The notes beneath the pieces were generated by a model, which worked only from the letters and a program-made list of their open reading frames with translations, was not told the origin of the DNA and did not search any database. 64,000 nucleotides of DNA from Paraliomyxa sp041600735. Its GTDB lineage: Bacteria > Myxococcota_A > Polyangia > Nannocystales > Nannocystaceae. Every line of letters begins with the position of its first letter. Within the stretch, counting starts at the first letter, position 1. A program made the position numbers and the translations under genes. Shown here piece by piece: positions 8,737 to 16,226 of the stretch. The stretch covers positions 1-64,000 of the forward strand of contig JBFIJN010000001.1 in assembly GCA_041600735.1 (NCBI GenBank), read 5' to 3'.

Positions 8737-9681
8737 GTGCACGACGTTTCCCCGCCCCCCGAGCCGCCCCCCGGTGCGCCCACCCCGGGACCCAAGCCAC
8801 TGCGCGGAGGCGCGGGCGCGCTCGACGTGGCGCGCGAGGTGGTGGCCGTGCTCGAGGGCAGGCGGGGTCGGGCCGCGCTCGCCACGGTGGTGGGCCGCCA
8901 TGGCTCGGCGCCGCAGGTCCTCGGCGCGCGACTGCTGCTGCACGAAGACGGCGAGATCGTGGGTACGGTGGGCGGCGGCGCGATCGAGGCCGAGGTGCTG
9001 GCCGGGTGTCGCGGGGTGCTGCGCGACGGCAAGCCGCGGCGCGTCGATGCGCAGCTCGTGCGCGATCTGGCGATGTGCTGCGGGGGGAGCATGGAGGTAT
9101 TCGTGGAGATGCTGCAGCCGCAAGTGAGGCTCATGATCCTGGGGGCGGGGCACGTGGCCCAGGCCCTGACCCCGGTGGCCCAGGCCGCGGGCTTCGCCGT
9201 GCACGTGCTCGACGATCGCGAGGAGCTGCTCGACAACCCCGCCTACGCCGACGCGGTGACCGGCTCGTACGACGTGGACGAGCTCGACGCGGCGCTGCCC
9301 GATCTCGACGATCGCGACTACGTGGTCATCACCACCCGCGATCATGCGCGCGACGAGCAGGCGCTGGCCCACCTGCTGCGGCGACCGCATCGCTACCTGG
9401 GCATGATCGGCAGCCGTCGCAAGGTGCACACGGTGCTCGGCCGGATCCTGCGGCGCGAGCTGCAGCTGGGACGGCCGTGGCCCGACCTCTCGCGCGTGCG
9501 GGCCCCGATGGGGCTCGCGCTCGGTGGGCGCACGCCGGGTGAGATCGCGGTGAGCGTGGTCGCCGAGCTGCTCGCGCTGCGTCACGGCGGCCAGGGCATC
9601 ACGATGAGCGTGGTCGATGAGGCCGCGCGACGACTCGCCGCGGAGCTGGGCCACGAGCTGCCCTCCGACGGGATCCCATAG
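8737..9681 (+). CDS. xdhC: XdhC/CoxI-family molybdenum cofactor maturation protein
   Basis: The predicted 314-residue protein has the two XdhC domains. The N-terminal XdhC/CoxI part contains ATVVGRHGSAPQVLGARLLL, VGTVGGGAIEAEV and MCCGGSMEVF. The C-terminal Rossmann part contains LMILGAGHVAQAL, VHVLDDREELL and YLGMIGSRRKV. XdhC binds molybdenum cofactor and aids its sulfuration and insertion into xanthine dehydrogenase-type enzymes. No xdhA/xdhB or CO dehydrogenase genes are nearby, so the client is elsewhere in the genome. GTG 8737 is chosen because it follows an extended -10 element at 8 nt; TTG 8719 is an in-frame alternative. The frame stays open far upstream, but there it overlaps the preceding gene and is not coding. 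Confidence 0.9.
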   Translation: MHDVSPPPEPPPGAPTPGPKPLRGGAGALDVAREVVAVLEGRRGRAALATVVGRHGSAPQVLGARLLLHEDGEIVGTVGGGAIEAEVLAGCRGVLRDGKPRRVDAQLVRDLAMCCGGSMEVFVEMLQPQVRLMILGAGHVAQALTPVAQAAGFAVHVLDDREELLDNPAYADAVTGSYDVDELDAALPDLDDRDYVVITTRDHARDEQALAHLLRRPHRYLGMIGSRRKVHTVLGRILRRELQLGRPWPDLSRVRAPMGLALGGRTPGEIAVSVVAELLALRHGGQGITMSVVDEAARRLAAELGHELPSDGIP

Positions 9682-9684
9682 CCC

Positions 9685-10899
9685 ATGCCTACCTCGAACC
9701 CAGCGGCTGGAGCGGATCCTCGGCGTCGCGCGCTCGAGCATCAGGGCGGCCCGGCGCAGTGTCGCGGCGATCTCGAGGTGGCGCAGGTGCTGGCCCGCGC
9801 GCTCGAGTCGGTCGACCAGGCCGAGCGCGATCCGCTGACCCACGGCGTGCACGCCTACCCGGCGCGGATGCACCACGCGATCGCACGCAGCGTGCTGCAG
9901 GCGTGGGCCGAGCCGCGCACGCGCGTGCTCGACCCGTTCTGCGGCAGCGGCACGGTGCTGGTGGAGGCGCGGCGCCTCGGGGTGCGAGCGTGCGGCGTGG
10001 ACCTGAACCCGCTGGCGCTGCGGATCGCCGAGGTCAAGTGCGCGCGCACGAGCGAGGCGCAGCGCCAGCGCGTGGCTGCGCAGGCGATGCACGTGGTCGA
10101 GGCCTCGCTCGATCGCGTGGATCGGCGCGAGCGGGTGCGGGCTCCGCTGTCGGCCCCCGAGCGCCAGTGGTACCAGCCGCACGTGCTGCTCGAGCTCGCC
10201 GGGCTGCACGCCGAGCTCGGGGCCTTGCCCCCCGGGTTCGAACGTCGCGCGCTCGAGGTGGTGTTCTCCTCGATCGTGGTCAAGTTCTCGCGGCAGCGCG
10301 CCGAGACCAGCGAGCGCTTGGTCGACAAGCGCATCGGCAAGAAGGTGGTGACCAGCTTCTTTGCCCGCAAGGTCGAGGAGCTGCTGCGGCGCTGGGACGA
10401 GCTCGCCGCGCAAGCGCCCCCCGATGGGTCTACGGCGGGGCTGTTCGAGGGCGACGCCCGCCAGCTCGCGGAGATCGTGGGGCGCTGGCGCTTCGATCTC
10501 GTGCTGAGCTCGCCGCCCTACGGCGGAACCTACGACTACGTCGAGCATCACGCGCGGCGCTATCCGTGGCTGAACCTCTCGCTCGACGCGATGCGAAAGG
10601 CCGAGCTCGGGGCGCGGCGCAACCTCTCGCAGGGTCGTGATGCGGTGCAGCGCTGGGAGCAAGAGGTGCACAGCGTGCTGCGCTCGATCTGCGGGGTGCT
10701 CTCGCCGCGGGGCCGCGTGGTGTTGCTGGTGGGGGATGCCGAGGTGGGCGGTCGCCGGATTGCGGCCGATCGCCAGCTCGAGGTGCTCGCGGGGCGGGCG
10801 GGGCTCGAGGTCGTGGCCTCGGCCAGCCAGCGTCGACCCGACTGGGAGGGCGGGGCGCCACGCCGCGAGCACCTGGTGGCGCTGGATCGCAGATCGTAG
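9685..10899 (+). CDS. TRM11/N6-adenine-type nucleic acid methyltransferase
   Basis: This 404-residue protein has SAM-binding motif I as RVLDPFCGSGTVLVEARRLG (about residues 74-93), followed by an acidic motif II (GVDLNPLAL). The catalytic motif IV reads LSSPPYGGTYDY near residue 275. The order motif I then SPPY matches the TRM11/UPF0020 and N6-adenine/N4-cytosine amino-methyltransferase group. The roughly 170 residues between the motifs carry basic patches (QRAETSERLVDKRIGKK) that could bind nucleic acid. No restriction endonuclease is adjacent and it starts 3 nt after xdhC. It may be a solitary DNA methyltransferase or an RNA modification enzyme; the sequence alone does not decide. Confidence 0.8.
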   Translation: MPTSNPAAGADPRRRALEHQGGPAQCRGDLEVAQVLARALESVDQAERDPLTHGVHAYPARMHHAIARSVLQAWAEPRTRVLDPFCGSGTVLVEARRLGVRACGVDLNPLALRIAEVKCARTSEAQRQRVAAQAMHVVEASLDRVDRRERVRAPLSAPERQWYQPHVLLELAGLHAELGALPPGFERRALEVVFSSIVVKFSRQRAETSERLVDKRIGKKVVTSFFARKVEELLRRWDELAAQAPPDGSTAGLFEGDARQLAEIVGRWRFDLVLSSPPYGGTYDYVEHHARRYPWLNLSLDAMRKAELGARRNLSQGRDAVQRWEQEVHSVLRSICGVLSPRGRVVLLVGDAEVGGRRIAADRQLEVLAGRAGLEVVASASQRRPDWEGGAPRREHLVALDRRS

Positions 10900-11047
10900 A
10901 TCGTAGCCCCCGCGAGCGGAGCCCGAGGCGTTCTCCGGCGTGCGTGCCTTCCCCTTCGCTTCGGCTATGAGTGCCGTTTCGTCGTGCGTTGGGGGGCCCG
11001 TCGGTGGAGGCCGCCTCGGGCCCCGCCTCGCGGGGGCCCGATGTCTC

Positions 11048-11740
11048 TCATGAAGGAATGCGCAGGCCGGGAGCGCCCACGAAGCGCTCGGTGGCTGGGT
11101 TCACCGGAGCACCGGACTTGTTCTTGAGCACGTGGTGCTCGACGCAAAACGAGCCATCGTCTCGAGCGCTGCGGCGGGGCTCGACCCGCAGCCCGATCAA
11201 GGGGCCCAGCGAGTCGGCATCGGAAGGCTTGTCGGTCAGCAGGAGCACGCGGACCTCGTGCTGTCGCGCCAGCCCGAGCAGGCGACCCTGCCACGCGGTG
11301 CGCTTGGGTGCGGCGCGCTTGGCTGCGGTGCGCTTGGCTGTGGCATGCGGTGCAGACTCGAGCGCGCCGAGGTCGACCACCACCAAGCCGAACGCACCCG
11401 AGCGCAGCAGCATCTCGGCCGCCTTGCCCAAGCCCGCCATGCCCTCGGTCACCGGCACGTGCACGACGACCAGCGCCTCGAGATCGATCCCACCTTCGTG
11501 GAGATCGGGCGGGTAGAGCATGCCGCCGGTCGGCTGGATCCACGCGGTGGTCTCACCCTCGCGCTGGGCTCGACGCAGGAGCGCCACCGCGGTGCTGGTG
11601 CGGGCGCCCGCCCCCTCGAGCGGCGTGGACAGCTCCACCAGCCGACCCGGGGGCACTAGCGCATGCAGAGGGGCTGCCTCCTCGAGAGCCGGGGCCGCCG
11701 AGGCGACCGTGGGAAGCAAGCGTAGCGCCGCCAGAGCCAA
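11048..11740 (-). CDS. imuA: ImuA-like RecA-fold protein of the mutasome
   Basis: This roughly 230-residue protein follows the RecA core. It has a P-loop position reading TPLEGAGARTSTAVALL, then AQREGETTAWIQPTGGM, and LLRSGAFGLVVVDLGAL as the Walker B strand. A later strand reads VRVLLLTDKPSD, and the final region reads RVEPRRSARDDGSF. The Walker A lysine is replaced (A-R-T-S instead of G-K-T), so ATP hydrolysis is doubtful. This fits ImuA, the SulA/RecA-like partner of ImuB. A tandem Ala-Lys-Arg-Thr segment (about residues 113-126) interrupts the core. The apparent start is TTG 11740, 15 nt downstream of a putative LexA box. The gene stands alone, separated from imuB by three plus-strand genes. 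Confidence 0.7.
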   Translation of the reverse strand: MALAALRLLPTVASAAPALEEAAPLHALVPPGRLVELSTPLEGAGARTSTAVALLRRAQREGETTAWIQPTGGMLYPPDLHEGGIDLEALVVVHVPVTEGMAGLGKAAEMLLRSGAFGLVVVDLGALESAPHATAKRTAAKRAAPKRTAWQGRLLGLARQHEVRVLLLTDKPSDADSLGPLIGLRVEPRRSARDDGSFCVEHHVLKNKSGAPVNPATERFVGAPGLRIPS

Positions 11741-11755
11741 GGTGGGCTGATGATA

Positions 11756-11771
11756 CTGTTCGTAGGTTCAG
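11756..11771 (+). promoter_or_regulatory. Putative LexA (SOS) box before imuA
   Basis: On the plus strand the site reads CTGTTCGTAGGTTCAG, again CTG-N7-GTTCAG and CTG-N10-CAG, flanked by A and T. Relative to its gene it is inverted compared with the imuB copy, as is allowed for a dyad. It ends 15 nt before the imuA start. Confidence 0.65.
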
Positions 11772-11832
11772 TGTCAACCGCGAAGTGGAGCTCGGGCTCC
11801 ACGAGCCACCATGTTCGAAGTCGAGCCTCGCC

Positions 11833-12084
11833 TCAGCGGAGCACTCGTCGCATGCGTTGCTCGTCGGTCGCGGTGCGCTCGGCCAGCGCCGCGACCACCA
11901 CCGCGTGCACCGCCTTGTCGTCGAGCCCCCGCATGTGGCCGAGCAACGTCTCCGACGGATCCTGCAGACCGATCGCGGCGAGCCCCGCCGGAGTGAGCGG
12001 GCACTCCACCTGCCCCTTGAAGACCGCGCGCAAGAGCTTGCGAAGATCCTCGGTCGCTATCGTCACGAGGCCAAGGTCCGACAT
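11833..12084 (-). CDS. Small conserved-looking protein (83 aa) after rlmE
   Basis: This 83-residue protein starts MSDLGLVTIATEDLRKLL. It looks like a small helical domain: an amphipathic first half with CPLTPAGLAAIGLQ, then a helix G-L-D-D-K-A-V-H-A-V-V-V-A-A-L-A. It has no signal peptide, membrane segment or catalytic motif. ATG 12084 is 22 nt after the rlmE stop on the same strand, so it is probably the last gene of an rplC-rlmE operon. I have an impression of similar short proteins in other myxobacteria but cannot name a family. The role is unknown; regulatory or DNA-associated functions are possible. Confidence 0.7.
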   Translation of the reverse strand: MSDLGLVTIATEDLRKLLRAVFKGQVECPLTPAGLAAIGLQDPSETLLGHMRGLDDKAVHAVVVAALAERTATDEQRMRRVLR

Positions 12085-12106
12085 GCGCTCGCTCCTTGCT
12101 CGGCCG

Positions 12107-12730
12107 TCAGCTCGGGCTCTGCCGGCGACCTTGCCCCACGAGGTAGTGCTCGGAGCTGCCCGCTCGCGTGGCCTTGGTATGGAACGGCTTGTTCTGCAAG
12201 AACAGCGCGCGCAGCTGCTCCACGAGCTGCGGGAAGCCGCCGCCTTGGAACACCTTGCCGGCGAAGTGACCGCCCGGGCGCAGCACCACGGCGGCGATCT
12301 CGAGCGCGCGCTCGAACAGCGCCTCGCTGCGCACCGTGTCGGTCTTGGTGTCGCCGATCGTGTTGGGGGCCATGTCCGAGATCACCACGTCGAACGGCCC
12401 GAAGCGCTCGAGCAGCTGCTGAGGATCGAGCTCGTTCACGTTGCCGACGAACGCCTCGCACCACGAGGGCAGCGCCAGCTCCACCGGCTCGAGATCGATG
12501 CCCACGACGTGGCCCTCCTCGCCGACGCGACGTGCCGCATACTGCATCCAAGAGCCCGGCCAGCACCCGAGATCGAGCACGCGGCGGCGCGGGCCGAGCA
12601 GGTTGAAGCGCTTGTCGAGCTCCTCGAGCTTGTACACGGCCCGCCCCGCGAAGCCCTCTTGCTTGGCGCGGCGATAGACCGCGTCGTGTCGGGCGCCGCG
12701 GTCGGCGAGCTTGGAGTGCTTGCGGGCCAT
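12107..12730 (-). CDS. rlmE: 23S rRNA 2'-O-methyltransferase RlmE (FtsJ)
   Basis: This 207-residue protein matches RlmE/FtsJ, which methylates the 2'-OH of U2552 in the 23S rRNA A-loop late in 50S assembly. Visible motifs are the substrate-binding start (SKLADRGARHDAVYRRAKQE), the SAM-binding loop VLDLGCWPGSWMQYAA, the acidic loop VVGIDLEPVEL, and D-V-V-I-S-D-M-A-P-N carrying the catalytic Asp. The K-D-K-E catalytic tetrad can be followed, with FAGKVFQGG for the third residue. Length is normal for the family. It lies 43 nt downstream of rplC on the same strand, linking a 50S protein gene to a 50S maturation enzyme. Confidence 0.95.
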   Translation of the reverse strand: MARKHSKLADRGARHDAVYRRAKQEGFAGRAVYKLEELDKRFNLLGPRRRVLDLGCWPGSWMQYAARRVGEEGHVVGIDLEPVELALPSWCEAFVGNVNELDPQQLLERFGPFDVVISDMAPNTIGDTKTDTVRSEALFERALEIAAVVLRPGGHFAGKVFQGGGFPQLVEQLRALFLQNKPFHTKATRAGSSEHYLVGQGRRQSPS

Positions 12731-12773
12731 GGGCCTCCGGATGCCGGCCGCGGCACGAAGAGGCCCCGAGGGC

Positions 12774-13454
12774 CTACTTCTTGGCCTGGGCCGCGTGCTG
12801 GGCCCGGGCCGTGGACTTCTGCGACCGGCGCAGGGTGACGATGCTGTTGGTGGCGCCGGGGATCGAGCCCCGCACCAGGATCACGCCCTCTTCGGGCAGC
12901 ACCTTGGCGATCGACAGGCCCTGCTGGGTCTTGCGCTCGTTGCCCATCTGCCCGCCCATGCGCTTGCCCTTGGCGACCTTGCCCGGGGTGAGGCGGCAGC
13001 CGATCGAGCCACCGTGGCGGAAGTACTCGTGGACACCGTGGGTGGCCGGCTTGCCGCTCATGTGGTGGCGCTTGAGCACGCCCTGGAAGCCCTTGCCCTT
13101 GCTGGTGCCGGACACGTCGACCGGGGTCCCCTCGGGGAACAGGTCGTAGGTGAGGTCTTGACCGACGGGGCACGAGGCCAGCATGTCTGCGGGGACGCGG
13201 AACTCTCGCACGTGCTTGCGGGGCGAGACCTCGACCTGCTTGAAGCGACCGAGGTCGGCCTTGGTCATGCGCGAGGGCTTCTGCTCCACGAACCCAACCT
13301 GCAGCGCGGTGTAGCCGTCGCGCTCGATCGTGCGGTGCGCGGTCACGGTGTTGCCCTTGACCAGCAGCACGGTCACGGGGAGACGGGTGCCGTCGGGGAG
13401 GAAGATCTGGGTCATGCCCAGCTTCTTGGCGATGAGTCCGGGTTGGACGTTCAT
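12774..13454 (-). CDS. rplC: 50S ribosomal protein L3, stand-alone gene
   Basis: This 226-residue protein is a full-length L3. Recognisable segments are LIAKKLGMTQIFLPDG, DVSGTSKGKGFQG, HGGSIGCRLTPGKVAKGKRM and GQMGNERKTQQGL. L3 binds near the 3' end of 23S rRNA and its long loop reaches the peptidyl-transferase centre. Two things are unusual. First, the gene is not in an S10-type operon; its neighbours are tatD and rlmE. Second, the loop reads GSIGCRLTPG where E. coli has GSIGQNQTPG, so the glutamine methylated by PrmB is replaced by Cys. ATG 13454 gives the normal N-terminus; the frame is open further upstream but does not look like protein. Confidence 0.95.
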   Translation of the reverse strand: MNVQPGLIAKKLGMTQIFLPDGTRLPVTVLLVKGNTVTAHRTIERDGYTALQVGFVEQKPSRMTKADLGRFKQVEVSPRKHVREFRVPADMLASCPVGQDLTYDLFPEGTPVDVSGTSKGKGFQGVLKRHHMSGKPATHGVHEYFRHGGSIGCRLTPGKVAKGKRMGGQMGNERKTQQGLSIAKVLPEEGVILVRGSIPGATNSIVTLRRSQKSTARAQHAAQAKK

Positions 13455-13669
13455 GGCGATGTTCCTTCGTGTACGAGGGCGAAGCGTGGCGCGGTGGCCA
13501 GAGGCTTCGGGGGACCGAGCGGGCGTCGCGGGATTGCGACGAACGGGCGGCCGCGTGGGGTGGGGGACTATGGCCAAGGGGCCTCGGAGCGTCAAGCGAG
13601 CGGCCCGGCGGAGGCCGCGAGCGCGTGAGACCACCCACGCTGACGCGCGGCATCGCGGCCCGAGCCGCG

Positions 13670-14503
13670 CTAGTGGGCGCTGGGAGCTGCTTCGAGGGGC
13701 GGCATGGCCAGCAGCGCCCGGGTGTTGGTCGCGGCTTGGGAGGCGAGCGCGGGCGGGGCGACCCCGCGAACCTCCGCCAGTCGCATGCACGTGAACGCGA
13801 CGTTGGCCGGCTCGTTCTTCGCGCCGCGCATCGGCACCGGCGCCAGGTAGGGCGCATCGGTCTCGAGCAGGATGCGATCGTCGGGGACGATGCGCACCGC
13901 CTCGCGGATCTCCTCGGCCGTGGTGAACGTCGCGATGCCCGAGAACGAGATGTGAAACCCCAGAGCGAGCCACGCCTCGGCCTCGCGCGGGCCGGCCGTG
14001 AAGCAGTGCACCATGCCGGGGTCGCGCTCGCGGGGGCCCACCGCCTGCACGATCGCGAGCGCCTCGTCGTGGGCCTCGCGAATGTGCAGCACGATCGGCA
14101 GCCCCAGCCGCCGCGCCAGCGCCACGTGGGCCTCCAGCGAGGCGCGCTGCTCGGCCGGCGTCGACAGGTTGTAGTGGTAGTCGAGCCCAGTCTCACCGAC
14201 CGCGAGCGCCTTGGGGTGGGCCAGCCGCGCTTCGAGCTCCGCGAGCGCGGTCGCGTCGGTGGTCTTGGCCTCGTGCGGGTGGATGCCGATCGCGGTGAAC
14301 ACGGTCGCGTGCGCATCGACCAGCGCCAGCGCGCGCGGCTGGCTCTCGCGCGAGCAGCCCACGTGCAGCACTTGCTCGACTCCGATCGCACGCGCGGCCG
14401 CCAGCGTCGCTGCGACGTCGTCGGCCATCGGTGGGTAGTCGAGGTGGCAGTGCGCGTCGACCAGGCCCGGGATCCGCGGCGGAGAAGGGCGTTGGCGTCC
14501 CAC
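13670..14503 (-). CDS. tatD: TatD-family metal-dependent DNase
   Basis: This 277-residue protein has all the hallmarks of TatD hydrolases: the first metal ligands in VDAHCHLDY, the bridging Glu in AVGETGLDYHY, a metal His in LPIVLHIRE, the later His in MVHCFTAG, and the final Asp in LLETDAPYLAP. TatD enzymes are Mg/Mn-dependent 3'-5' exonucleases or AP endonucleases acting in the cytoplasm. The start is GTG 14503. A 215-nt gap separates its stop from the rplC start and presumably holds the rplC promoter and leader. No odd features. Confidence 0.93.
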   Translation of the reverse strand: MGRQRPSPPRIPGLVDAHCHLDYPPMADDVAATLAAARAIGVEQVLHVGCSRESQPRALALVDAHATVFTAIGIHPHEAKTTDATALAELEARLAHPKALAVGETGLDYHYNLSTPAEQRASLEAHVALARRLGLPIVLHIREAHDEALAIVQAVGPRERDPGMVHCFTAGPREAEAWLALGFHISFSGIATFTTAEEIREAVRIVPDDRILLETDAPYLAPVPMRGAKNEPANVAFTCMRLAEVRGVAPPALASQAATNTRALLAMPPLEAAPSAH

Positions 14504-14553
14504 GGCGGCGACGCTAGCACGCGCTGGGATGGACCGGGTCGGCGTCGCTGGGC

Positions 14554-14559
14554 TAGGCT
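14554..14559 (+). promoter_or_regulatory. TANNNT element before the ABC-type ATPase gene
   Basis: TAGGCT ends 11 nt before ATG 14571. It belongs to the recurrent series of -10-like hexamers close to start codons in this window. No TG is directly upstream and no -35 is evident. Confidence 0.3.
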
Positions 14560-14570
14560 CGTCGTCGACG

Positions 14571-15614
14571 ATGGCGCTTCATTCCTTGCGGCTGCGAGAC
14601 TTCGGTGCGTTCGAGGACGCGACGTTCGAGTTTTGCCCTGGGCTCAACGTGATCATCGGGGAGAACGCGACCGGCAAGTCCCACGCGATGAAGGCGGCCT
14701 ACAGCGTGCTGCGCTCGCTGCAACACCAAGGCGGCAAGCAAGACGCGAGTCAGCGCTCGTTTAGACTCGAAGAGAAGCTGCGCGGAGTCTTTCGACCCAA
14801 GGATGGCGAGATTGGTCGTTTGGTGAGACGAGGGCCCGACGGCAAGAAGGCAGTAGTGGAGCTGCTTGCGAGTGACTTCGACCTGAGGGCTGCATGGGGT
14901 CCTCAATCCATCGGGGATCTCTTCCACGAGGGGGCGTTCGCCGGCTCGGCGGTCTTCGTGCCGAGCCGTGAGGTGTTCGCCATGTACGAGGGATTCGTTG
15001 CCGCATACGAAGGCCGTGAGCTCGCGTTCGACGAGACCTACTACGACATCTGCAAGTTGCTGAGCGCCACACCGCTGCGCGGAGAGAGAGCTGAGCGTGC
15101 GCAAGCGCTGCTCGAGCCGCTTCGTGAGGTGCTCGGAGGTGAGGTCTCCAATACCGACGGACGCTTCTATCTCAAGCAAGGCGTTGTCGACTTGGAGGCG
15201 CACCTCGTCGCTGAAGGCCTTCGCAAGATCGCCTCGCTCTACCACCTCATCAACACGGGAGCCTTGACCCGCGACAGTATTCTGTTCTGGGACGAGCCCG
15301 AAGCCAGTCTCAACCCGCGGCTCGTCGAGTACGTCGTGCAGTTCCTCGTGGGTCTGGTCGGCGGCGGTGTACAGGTGATCCTAGCGTCCCACGACTACCT
15401 GCTCACGCACCGGCTCTCGGTATTGGCCGAGTACGGGAAGCTGCCGAAGGACACTCAGATGCGGTTCTTCTCGCTGCTTCGGCCAGGGGGGCCGGCCTCC
15501 CCCGTCGAGGTGGAGCACGGGGACACGCTCGCCGCCCTCGCGCACAATCCCATCCTCGATGAGTTCGCGCGCTTTCATGAGGACGAAGAGCAGCTGGCCT
15601 TCGAAGCTGGGTGA
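14571..15614 (+). CDS. ABC/RecF-type ATPase of a putative defence cassette
   Basis: This 347-residue protein has a Walker A at residues 30-37 (GENATGKS), preceded by the RecF/SMC-like strand FCPGLNVIIG. The combined signature/Walker B region reads SILFWDEPEASLNPR (about residue 240), and the H-loop reads VILASHDYLLTHRL. This is the AAA_21/AAA_15 or OLD-like group of ABC ATPases, which often partner with nucleases in phage defence. ATG 14571 is preferred because a -10-like TAGGCT lies 11 nt upstream; ATG 14529 is in frame but precedes that element. The third-position GC looks lower than in neighbours, suggesting acquisition by transfer. The nuclease gene follows at once (overlapping or 11 nt away), so the pair probably acts together. 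Confidence 0.8.
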   Translation: MALHSLRLRDFGAFEDATFEFCPGLNVIIGENATGKSHAMKAAYSVLRSLQHQGGKQDASQRSFRLEEKLRGVFRPKDGEIGRLVRRGPDGKKAVVELLASDFDLRAAWGPQSIGDLFHEGAFAGSAVFVPSREVFAMYEGFVAAYEGRELAFDETYYDICKLLSATPLRGERAERAQALLEPLREVLGGEVSNTDGRFYLKQGVVDLEAHLVAEGLRKIASLYHLINTGALTRDSILFWDEPEASLNPRLVEYVVQFLVGLVGGGVQVILASHDYLLTHRLSVLAEYGKLPKDTQMRFFSLLRPGGPASPVEVEHGDTLAALAHNPILDEFARFHEDEEQLAFEAG

Positions 15615-15625
15615 AGGACCGACCG

Positions 15626-16194
15626 ATGACCGCGACGATCGTAGAAGAGGATCTCGAGGTCGTGCTCGGCGACGAGTGGGACGTCGTAGTCAAGTGGGAC
15701 GACTGTCCCGCCTATCGCAATGGGATCCACAAGCTCGGAGACTGCAAGGCAGTCGACGTGCTCGCTTTCAGCGAAGCCCGTCGTGAGTTGCTCATGATCG
15801 AGCTCAAGGACTTCCGACGCCATAGAATCGAGAACAAGGACCGCATCCGACGAGGGGAGCTGTTCGTCGAGGTTGGGCACAAGGTTCGCGACACCCTTGC
15901 CGGGGTCACAGCTGCAGCTCGCAACGGCGGTGACGCCAAGCTCGTTCGGCTCGCGACCGAGCTCGCCAGTCCACACGTCTGACGGTAATCTTGTGGCTCG
16001 AGGAAGATCGGGGAGCGAGCGGTCCCCCGCGCGCGTTGGATCAACGCCAGGAGAATCGCCGAGGTGCCAGGAAGCAGCGACTCAAACAGGCGGTGCGGTG
16101 GCTGACTCCACACGCCATGATCTGCTCGCGGACGGGCTCGAGCCTGGAAGACAAGGGGATCCAAGTGCGAGCCCAGCGGCGAGCTCCCCAATAG
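15626..16194 (+). pseudogene. PD-(D/E)XK nuclease gene split by a frameshift
   Basis: The first part codes a PD-(D/E)XK-like core: a helix-strand region, then D49 in CKAVDVLAF and E64-x-K66 in LLMIELKDF (numbered from GTG 15611). It stops at TGA 15980. The sequence keeps protein-like character in another frame from about 15979 to the stop at 16194: LTVILWLEEDRG, then RLKQAVRWLTPHAMICSR. Adding one base before position 15980 would give an uninterrupted protein of about 190 residues through HV-x-TVILWLEED. The best reading is therefore a one-base deletion in the gene or in the assembly. ATG 15626 has an AAGGA ribosome-binding site 7 nt upstream; GTG 15611 overlaps the ATPase stop as GTGA. It is the likely effector of the ATPase cassette. 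Confidence 0.7.
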
Positions 16195-16226
16195 CCGCCA
16201 AGCATCACCTCCTCGACGGCTCTTGC

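Noticed and set aside
6976..9681. A plus-strand open frame of about 900 codons leading into xdhC
   Set aside because: Its first two thirds overlap imuB and the phosphatidyltransferase gene in non-coding frames. Only the XdhC part is protein-like.
15965..15991. Programmed ribosomal frameshifting in the nuclease gene
   Set aside because: No slippery heptamer or downstream stem is visible. A one-base deletion or sequencing error is simpler.
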